From CAXRDE01 sp964229355 (GTDB lineage Bacteria; Cyanobacteriota; Sericytochromatia; UBA7694): a stretch of DNA of 64,000 nucleotides. The translations under genes and the position numbers were made by a program. Positions within the stretch are counted from its first letter, which is position 1. The number at the start of each line of letters is the position of its first letter. Below, piece after piece: positions 58,386 through 64,000 of the stretch. The notes beneath the pieces were generated by a model. It was not told where the DNA came from. It worked only from the letters and a program-made list of their open reading frames with translations, and did not search any database. The stretch is taken from NCBI GenBank assembly GCA_964229355.1, contig CAXRDE010000024.1, forward strand, positions 124,001 through 188,000, in the 5' to 3' direction.

Positions 58386-61079
58386 ATGATTGATTTCTTC
58401 TCGCAGGTGGCACTGGCCTGTGATTTTTATCCTTATCAGCAGCAGGCTTTAGCGGCGATTTTGGCTGGCTTTGGCCGGGGCAAAGCCACGGGCTTGCTCT
58501 TGGCCCCTCCGGGCAGTGGCAAAACCCTTCTGGGGCTGGCCTGTATTTTTGAACTGCGCTGTAAAACGCTCATTCTTTCTCCCAATACTACCTTGCAATG
58601 GCAGTGGATTCGGCAATGGCAGCGTTACGGCGTGAGCTTTTCAGAGCTGGTGGCTCTTGAAGAAGGTGTGGGCACTGCGTTAGCTTCAGAACCGTTAATT
58701 TTATCGAGTACGTACCAGTTGCTCAGCAGCGCTTATCGTCGGAATGATGAACAGCAATTGCAGGCCTTTGCCGCTTATGATCTGGTCATTCTGGATGAAT
58801 GCCACCACGTGCGACGGCAATGGGGTGAGGCAATTCTGGCCCTTGAAACCCGGCGTTTACAGCACGGGAAAACGACCCGCCGCCTGGGTTTAACCGCCAC
58901 GCCTCCCCAGGAGGCTTCTGTCAAGGAACAGCAACAATTACAGCGCTTACTGGGCTCGGTGGACTATGCCATCAGTTTACCCGCCATGATTCGTTCCGGT
59001 TATTTGGCACCCTTTCAAGATCTGGTGTACCTGGTGCGTCCGTCGCTGCAAGAAAGTCAGTATCTCCACAGTGCCCATAGCCTGCTGCACCGCTTGCAAA
59101 CCCAATGGGCTGAAGCACAGCCTTCTTTGGCTTTATTTGCAGAGCAGTGGCTTTTACAATGGCAATACCGGGCTGAGAAAGACCTGGATCTTTACCTGGC
59201 GTGTTTGCGCTATCTGCACCATGCAGGGCTCTGGATTTCGGACATTGGCTGGCATCCGGAACAAGAAGAACCCTTAACCATGGATGACCGGGCTCATCTG
59301 CTGGGGGCTTATGCCCTGGCTGAGGTGGGGGAGAACCATGCGGATTTTGTGCAGTTGTGCCATGTTTTGCATCTGTTGGGCTACCGGTATCGTCAGCAGC
59401 GCTTTTGGCCTGTAGAGGGCCAGGTCGAAAAGGTGCTGGGTACGTCTCAGGCCAAACTTCAGGCCCTGAGCGATATTCTGCGGGTAGAATACGCTGCACA
59501 GCATGAGGAACTGCGGGGATTGATCCTGACTGATTTTGCGCTCACCCACGCGCCGGGACAGCGTACCGCGCTTCAGGGGCTGGCGGATCCTGACGCGGGG
59601 GGCGCGCTGGGTCTGTTTCGTTATGTGTGTTTGCATCATGCTGAACTGCGCCCTTTTTTAATGACCGGGCGTTATGTGCTCTGTAGTGAAGCCTTGCAGA
59701 CGGCCATGTTGGAGCATTTACAGCAGGCACTTCCGCATCTGCAATTGCGGGTGACTGCCTATGATGGCTTTTGTGCTTTTGAAGCCGTCCCCACCTGGTC
59801 GGGTAAAGATTATGTGGCCTGTTTGACGGATTTTTTAGCCCAGGGGCACAGTTTATGTCTGGTGGGGACACGGGGCTTGTTGGGCGAAGGGTGGGATTGC
59901 CCCGCCTTGAATACCCTGGTGGATTTTACCCGCACCACCCGTTTTGTCAGTGTGAATCAGATCCGGGGGAGGAGTTTGCGTAAAGATCCCCGGCAGCCCT
60001 TTAAAGTGGCCAATCAATGGGATATTGTTGCGGTATTACCGGAGCTGGAAAGTGGACTTAAGGATCTGGAGCGTTGGCAACGTAAGCACCAGCATTATTA
60101 TGGTCTGTGTGATGATGGCTTGATTGAAAAGGGGGTGGGCCATGTGCATGCCAGCTTTACCCGGCGGGATCCCCACGAAATTATGGCATCCCTTGAGGAT
60201 TTGAATCAGACCTTTTTAGCGCGGGCTCAGCATCGTCAGGCGACATATGACCAATGGGGAATTGGCAAACCCTATCAGGATCACGTTCAAGAAACCCTGC
60301 AAATCAGTGTGATCAAGAGCAGAAAGCGTTCTTCTGCTCCACAGGAAGTATCGCTGACCGTGTTACCCGCAGATCTACAGCAAAGAAATGACTTTGTTTT
60401 GCAGCAGATGCAGCGTGATATGCATATCCTGGACAGCGTACAGGCCTTTTTACATTTGGGCTTATGGACTGCTGCTTTTGTGATGGCTCATGGGTGGTTA
60501 TGGGGCATGGCCAGTGCAGTGACCGCAGGACTTTCCTGGAAAACGCGCGCCTGGCAAATGCGACAGGATCTGGCCTGGCGCCAGGCCAGATCTGTCTTGC
60601 CCCAGCGATCGTTGCTTGAAGCCCTGGGGAGAGCCCTTTGGGAGGCCTGTATTGAGCTCCAACAGCCTGGCCTTTCGGCAGAAGAGCGCCAGCTGCAATG
60701 GGCTGAGGATGATTGGCATATGTTAACCCGTGAGGATGGCACTTTACGCTTTATGTCTTCTGCCAGTCCTGAGCGTCACGGGCAATGGCGCGTGGCTTTT
60801 CAAGAGCTGTTGGCCCCTTTACAAACACAGCGCTATTGGCTGTCCTTTGCGTTAAGGGATCTTGTCACCGGGAATACCGAAACCCATTACCTGGCGGTGC
60901 CCTTTCTCTTTGGTCGCTCCCGTACTCGCGCCCAGATTTTACAGGAGCATCTGAGCACGGTTCTGGGGTCCTGCGAACTCCACTATATGCGTCAGACAAT
61001 GGGTAAAACGCTGGCAGATCAGCATCAAGGGCGTCACGCGCTCCATGTGCAGTTACAACAGGTGGCGCTGTGGTTTTAA
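58386..61079 (+). CDS. SF2 (DEAD/DEAH-type) helicase of an uncharacterised family
   Basis: The 897-residue protein has the SF2 core: LLLAPPGSGKTLLGL (Walker A, Lys46), LSSTYQLLSSAY, VILDECHH (DECH, motif II), LGLTATPP (motif III), and in the second domain VGTRGLLGEGWDCPALNTLVDFTR and QIRGRSLRKDP (motif VI). VANQWDIVAVLP follows, a pattern I recall from an actinobacterial and cyanobacterial family of unknown role. The C-terminal 300 residues have a hydrophobic segment (LGLWTAAFVMAHGWLWGM) and a variable domain ending HALHVQLQQVALW. It has no signal peptide. Most family members are thought to act on DNA or RNA; the exact job is unknown. It is not next to known defence genes. Confidence 0.85.
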   Translation: MIDFFSQVALACDFYPYQQQALAAILAGFGRGKATGLLLAPPGSGKTLLGLACIFELRCKTLILSPNTTLQWQWIRQWQRYGVSFSELVALEEGVGTALASEPLILSSTYQLLSSAYRRNDEQQLQAFAAYDLVILDECHHVRRQWGEAILALETRRLQHGKTTRRLGLTATPPQEASVKEQQQLQRLLGSVDYAISLPAMIRSGYLAPFQDLVYLVRPSLQESQYLHSAHSLLHRLQTQWAEAQPSLALFAEQWLLQWQYRAEKDLDLYLACLRYLHHAGLWISDIGWHPEQEEPLTMDDRAHLLGAYALAEVGENHADFVQLCHVLHLLGYRYRQQRFWPVEGQVEKVLGTSQAKLQALSDILRVEYAAQHEELRGLILTDFALTHAPGQRTALQGLADPDAGGALGLFRYVCLHHAELRPFLMTGRYVLCSEALQTAMLEHLQQALPHLQLRVTAYDGFCAFEAVPTWSGKDYVACLTDFLAQGHSLCLVGTRGLLGEGWDCPALNTLVDFTRTTRFVSVNQIRGRSLRKDPRQPFKVANQWDIVAVLPELESGLKDLERWQRKHQHYYGLCDDGLIEKGVGHVHASFTRRDPHEIMASLEDLNQTFLARAQHRQATYDQWGIGKPYQDHVQETLQISVIKSRKRSSAPQEVSLTVLPADLQQRNDFVLQQMQRDMHILDSVQAFLHLGLWTAAFVMAHGWLWGMASAVTAGLSWKTRAWQMRQDLAWRQARSVLPQRSLLEALGRALWEACIELQQPGLSAEERQLQWAEDDWHMLTREDGTLRFMSSASPERHGQWRVAFQELLAPLQTQRYWLSFALRDLVTGNTETHYLAVPFLFGRSRTRAQILQEHLSTVLGSCELHYMRQTMGKTLADQHQGRHALHVQLQQVALWF

Positions 61080-61142
61080 GCGGGTTCAGGAGGGTGTCGA
61101 TGGGCACAGTCTATTTCAAGACGCTTCTTTACAATAAAAAAT

Positions 61143-61700
61143 ATGATAGCAACTCCACCCGTGATTTACCCAACCCATCGCCTGCGCATTGATAAAACCT
61201 GGAAAGGCTTGCCCTTGCCACTCCATGCGCAAAGTTACCTTGAAATTGAGCGTCGTCCTGCGGGCGTTCTGCTGGATTTTAGTACCCCGTTTTATGAAGA
61301 TCCTCCACCGCCGGTGTCCACGGAAGGGGAGATAGTCTCGACGCCAGAACTCTGGAATTATGAAGTGCTAGAGCTTTTTATTGCGCACGGCGAACAGTAT
61401 ACAGAAATTGAAGTGGGCCCCCACGGTCATTATTTGGTCCTGCGTTTTCAAGGCATGCGCCAGCGTGTCTCTGAGGGACACCCTTTGCGTTATAAAAGCT
61501 ATGTAGAGTCGGGACAGTGGATGGGCACCCTTTTGATTGAGCACCAGTATCTGCCGCCAGAACCCTGGTCTTTTAATGCCTATCGCATTCATGGGGTAGA
61601 GGCAAGCCGTTGTTATCTGAGTGCTTTTGCCCAAAGTGAAGAGGCAATGGGTCCTGATTTTCATCAATTGCCGAGTTTTCAGCCGCTGCGTTTCTCGTAG
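61143..61700 (+). CDS. UPF0462-like protein
   Basis: The 185-residue protein resembles the UPF0462 family (human C4orf33 and bacterial relatives) by pattern: LLDFSTPFYEDPPPP, then TPELWNYEVLELFI and EIEVGPHGHYLVLRFQG, and PEPWSFNAYRIHGV near the end. The fold of related proteins is a beta-sandwich that may bind carbohydrate. No catalytic residues are evident. It is followed by a perfect palindromic terminator. There is no clear ribosome-binding site in front of the ATG. The function is unknown. Confidence 0.65.
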   Translation: MIATPPVIYPTHRLRIDKTWKGLPLPLHAQSYLEIERRPAGVLLDFSTPFYEDPPPPVSTEGEIVSTPELWNYEVLELFIAHGEQYTEIEVGPHGHYLVLRFQGMRQRVSEGHPLRYKSYVESGQWMGTLLIEHQYLPPEPWSFNAYRIHGVEASRCYLSAFAQSEEAMGPDFHQLPSFQPLRFS

Positions 61701-61713
61701 GGCAGGCAGTCTA

Positions 61714-61751
61714 AAAAAACAGCCGGTGTATGTATACACCGGCTGTTTTTA
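61714..61751. terminator. Bidirectional terminator
   Basis: ACAGCCGGTGTA (61719-61730) and TACACCGGCTGT (61735-61746) are perfect inverted repeats with a 4-base loop. The stem is flanked by A-rich sequence on the left and T-rich on the right, so it can end both the rightward UPF0462-like transcript and the leftward small gene. Confidence 0.85.
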
Positions 61752-61769
61752 GGTTTTCAGCGTCTTGCA

Positions 61770-61943
61770 TCATCCGTTTGCTCTCCGCTTACGCTTGCGA
61801 CGACGCCCATCCAGCATGCGATCGCACTCTTCGGCGAGGGTTTTCATTTCCGTCCAGCGCTCCTGGCGTACCTGGTGATAATGATACTCTTTGCTTTCGC
61901 GGCCTTTGCTGGCCTCTTTGATAACGTCTAAAAAGTTTGACAT
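61770..61943 (-). CDS. 57-residue basic protein
   Basis: I start at the ATG at 61943, with AAGGAG about 7 bases upstream; a longer frame starting at 62000 lacks one. The 57-residue protein is SNFLDVIKEASKGRESKEYH, then a helix of charged residues, and ends in a strongly basic tail (GRRRKRKRRA). It may bind nucleic acid. No family is recognised. The bidirectional terminator lies between it and the UPF0462-like gene. Confidence 0.6.
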   Translation of the reverse strand: MSNFLDVIKEASKGRESKEYHYHQVRQERWTEMKTLAEECDRMLDGRRRKRKRRANG

Positions 61944-62291
61944 GGTCTTTCTCCTTCTGCTGATGTATTTATAGACGGAGATGCGGGTAAATTGTTTCAA
62001 TTCTTAACGAATTTTAAGTCTTTTCGCTGGATTTACCACCCGCAAATCCTCTTCTTGTTCTTATCATAAGTCCTTTAAGATTAAGGTGTCAAACCTCATT
62101 AAACACCCTTTAAAGCCTTGATTTTACTGCGTTATACCTGATTTTTTAATTTTTATGCGCCGCTTAAAAAAATGTTAAAAATCCCCGTGTTTTGACGCAG
62201 ACGCGAACTTTTTTGAAGTTTTTTCGTGAATTAACGAAAGCTTAACCATCACTTTAACTATAATAAATCTAGAAAGAAAAAGAGGTGTGTC
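61944..62291. other. AT-rich intergenic region between divergent genes
   Basis: This 348-base region separates the leftward 57-residue gene from the rightward gene at 62292. It has no supported gene. Its right end carries the three TTAAC-type repeats and a TATAAT box described separately. A weak inverted repeat (AAGGTGT and ACACCCTT, near 62080-62115) may form a hairpin, but it is not convincing. Confidence 0.55.
62230..62264 (+). promoter_or_regulatory. Promoter with three Pho-box-like repeats ahead of the 463-residue gene
   Basis: ATTAACGA (62230), CTTAACCA (62241) and TTTAACTA (62253) are direct repeats of a TTAA-centred octamer spaced 11 and 12 bases apart, and TATAAT at 62259-62264 overlaps the last. 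This resembles the cyanobacterial Pho box (three PyTTAAPyPy(T/A) octamers with 3-base spacers). The spacing is not perfect and the sequence is AT-rich, so chance is possible. Confidence 0.4.
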
Positions 62292-63683
62292 ATGCCGAGC
62301 GTCGCCAGCCATCCAGCGCTACACATTAAGGGATTTAACCCTTATGCTTCGGCGGTCCTGAACCGCGAAGGCCGCAATATGACCCCTCAAGCCCCTGCGG
62401 TCACGCCGCAAACCCAGACCCATGCCCAACAGGGCATGGCCTTTATGGCCAACGATGTGGCCGAGAGCGGTCTGGCGGCGGATTATTACCAGGACACCTT
62501 TCAAAACCAAACTTCTATTGAAGCCAATAATGTGACCTATCGTCTTATGGAGGGTCACCTCAAGGTGAAAATTCCTTACGCTCAGGTGCAGCTCACCGAT
62601 CGTACCCCTGAAGATGCCATGCATCTTGAAGGCCTGGACTTTAACATGAATATGCAGGCGGGACAGGTGAGCGTTTCGGATGTGGATGTGTCCATTACCC
62701 TGGGGCGCTTACTGGATCAGCAAAAAGCCCCTGTGAAAAACCTGCGGGTGACCTTTGACCCCGACAATCAAATCAACGTGAGCGGTAAGCTCAGTAAGTT
62801 TGGTTTGGCGGTGCCCTTTAAAGTTCAGGGACACATTTCTGCCACTGCCCAGGGCGAAGTGAAATATGCTCTGGGCCGGGTAAGCGTCATGGGTATTCCC
62901 GTGAACGGCCTGATGAAAACCTTTGGTCTGAGCATTGAAAAGACCCTGAAACTCAACGACCCTGCCAAAGGCTACCATGCGGTGGGCAACACCGTTTATA
63001 TTAACCCCAACCAAATCTTAGCCCAGCCCGGTATTCAGGCCAATTTGAGCCAGGTGACCACCCATCTGGGTAATCTGGTGGCCACCTTTGGAAACACACC
63101 TGAACAGGCCCAGTCTGTGCAGACCCACTTGCAGCGCAACGCCCGTCTTAACGGCATTGAAATTCGCGGCGGGCACTATTACTACGACGGCTACTTTATT
63201 AAAGACGGCGTGGTGCGCATGGAAGACAAAACCCCCAACACGCCCCTTGAAATGGAAAAAACCGGTGAAACCATTTTGAATTTGCAAAAAGGTTTTGTGG
63301 GGGTGAGTGATCCCAAATTTTCAGGTATTATTCAGGCCAAATTGGGCGATGACTCTTCGCTCAAAAACGCCACCACGCGTTTGAAGTCTGACGCTGCCGA
63401 ACTCAAAGGGAATATGTGGGGCATGATTCCCATACAGTTAGACCTGGCCTTTGATAAAACCGCTGAAGGGAAACTCATGTTTACCGCCCAAAATGCCAAA
63501 GCCCTGGGCTTTATCCCCTTGCCTGACAGTTTAATCCGCAAGCAGGTGCAGGGCATGGTGGATGGGGGAATACCCTACGGCAATGGCGTTGCCCTGGATA
63601 GCCTGGGTGATACCCACATTGGCCGTCTCAAGCAGGTGCAGCACCAGGCCGGTTATCTGGTGCTGGAAGCCGGAAACAACTAG
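62292..63683 (+). CDS. Unknown protein with a possible lipid-binding-type beta-rich domain
   Basis: The 463-residue protein has a Gln/Ala/Thr-rich N terminus (1-60). Residues about 80-240 are beta-rich: YRLMEGHLKVKIPYAQVQLTD, DFNMNMQAGQVSVSDVDVSI, NLRVTFDPDNQINVSGKLSK and AVPFKVQGHISATAQGEV, which recall DUF2993/LmeA or AsmA-like lipid-binding folds. The next part is helical (NLSQVTTHLGNLVATFG) and the end is again beta. No signal peptide is seen. The ATG follows AGAGG by about 7 bases. The match is by pattern only and the function is unknown. A possible Pho-box-like promoter is upstream. Confidence 0.5.
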   Translation: MPSVASHPALHIKGFNPYASAVLNREGRNMTPQAPAVTPQTQTHAQQGMAFMANDVAESGLAADYYQDTFQNQTSIEANNVTYRLMEGHLKVKIPYAQVQLTDRTPEDAMHLEGLDFNMNMQAGQVSVSDVDVSITLGRLLDQQKAPVKNLRVTFDPDNQINVSGKLSKFGLAVPFKVQGHISATAQGEVKYALGRVSVMGIPVNGLMKTFGLSIEKTLKLNDPAKGYHAVGNTVYINPNQILAQPGIQANLSQVTTHLGNLVATFGNTPEQAQSVQTHLQRNARLNGIEIRGGHYYYDGYFIKDGVVRMEDKTPNTPLEMEKTGETILNLQKGFVGVSDPKFSGIIQAKLGDDSSLKNATTRLKSDAAELKGNMWGMIPIQLDLAFDKTAEGKLMFTAQNAKALGFIPLPDSLIRKQVQGMVDGGIPYGNGVALDSLGDTHIGRLKQVQHQAGYLVLEAGNN

Positions 63684-63688
63684 GCTTT

Positions 63689-64000
63689 TCAGGCAAAGTA
63701 GCCGTTAGAACGGACCCGTCGCCGAAACTCGCGGGTTTTTTGCAGTTTGGGTATAGCGTGTTCTAAATAGGTGAGCAACAGCTCTAAACGCTCTACCTCA
63801 CTCCGGGTGTCCAGCAACTCCAGGCGAGGCGCGAGCTCTAGATTAATGCGATAGGCTACTGTAAACGACAGTTGGGTCGTTTTAACGGGTAACTCCAGGG
63901 TCGAGTCATCTTTATCGAGCATACTTAAGAAGCGCTTGTATTGCTTCAGCACCTCAGCGTTCAGGGCATCACTGACATTCTCCTCAGGCTCTTCATCTTC
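63689..64000 (-). CDS. LON-substrate-binding-domain protein, C-terminal part
   Basis: The frame is open to the right edge, so only the last 103 residues are visible. They show the second half of the Lon N-terminal (PF02190-type) domain: EVLKQYKRFLSML, LSFTVAYRINLELAPRLELLDTRSEVERLELLLTYLEHAI, which matches the helical bundle pattern (AxxLxLxxxxRLxLLDxxxxxERLxxLxxxLE). The end (RRRVRSNGYFA) stops shortly after the domain, so it is a stand-alone LonN-type protein and not full Lon protease, which would continue with the ATPase. The GTG at 63952 is internal to the visible frame. It is convergent with the 463-residue gene. Confidence 0.72.
   Translation of the reverse strand, partial: EDEEPEENVSDALNAEVLKQYKRFLSMLDKDDSTLELPVKTTQLSFTVAYRINLELAPRLELLDTRSEVERLELLLTYLEHAIPKLQKTREFRRRVRSNGYFA

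Noticed and set aside
1..64000. tRNA genes, CRISPR arrays and transposase or integrase genes
   Set aside because: I looked for TTCGA-type T-loops, regularly spaced repeats and mobile-element motifs and found none that I could support.

Overview
The window carries about 57 protein-coding genes or gene remnants and one RNA gene, packed on both strands with many short overlaps. Several things point to a diderm (Gram-negative type) heterotrophic bacterium: lipoprotein signal peptides, a heptose-phosphate adenylyltransferase of LPS-type pathways, c-type haem lipoproteins and MauG-like peroxidase. A FabL-type enoyl reductase, a DUF3352-like protein and several large low-homology alanine/glutamine-rich proteins remind me of non-photosynthetic relatives of Cyanobacteria (Sericytochromatia/Melainabacteria-like). 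That placement is a low-confidence guess. No tRNA, rRNA, transposase, integrase or CRISPR array was seen.

Layout. 0-1.7 kb: the end of a bacterial microcompartment operon (vertex protein plus acylating aldehyde dehydrogenase). 1.7-5.7 kb: glycerophosphodiesterase, an OGT/SPINDLY-like protein and QueE. 5.7-9.2 kb (minus): an operon of a small unknown protein, a DnaJ variant, a TraB/GumN lipoprotein and a TPR protein. 9.2-9.4 kb: SRP RNA with its own promoter. 9.5-14.2 kb (minus): a 1552-residue coiled-coil protein. 14.3-17.2 kb: DegT aminotransferase, RfaE2-type nucleotidyltransferase, EamA transporter and a small His-rich protein.

17.2-26.2 kb: a visibly AT-richer island and the most interesting part of the window. 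Four ankyrin-repeat genes are each followed, with zero gap or a short overlap, by a gene for a signal-peptide-bearing protein of one unknown paralogous family (Ank1-Sec1, Ank2-Sec2, Ank3-Sec3, Ank4-Sec4). Sec3 is a mosaic: another domain has been inserted in it in frame, and the next gene carries two tandem copies of that same domain. The organisation resembles effector/immunity or toxin/antidote arrays, but no known toxin fold was recognised.

26.2-34 kb: MauG-like peroxidase, a membrane-anchored unknown, GloB, ornithine aminotransferase RocD, a TetR-like/ABC1-kinase pair, and a Pit phosphate transporter with its DUF47 partner. 34-43.6 kb: cytochrome lipoprotein, glutamyl-tRNA reductase, glutaryl-CoA dehydrogenase-like enzyme, a cyclase/AAA/TPR signalling protein, and a GH13 enzyme with a TetR regulator and its palindromic operator. 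43.7-55.1 kb: an ATP-grasp-like protein, a pseudopilin-like protein, a secreted endonuclease I, an alpha/beta hydrolase, a 48-residue peptide coupled to a PLP decarboxylase, a DUF3352-like protein, and an apparent operon of moaC, a degenerate phosphoesterase-like protein and fabL. 55.2-64 kb: an HExxH protein with an adjacent unknown, an SF2 helicase, a UPF0462-like protein and several unknowns. The right edge holds the C-terminal part of a Lon-substrate-domain protein.
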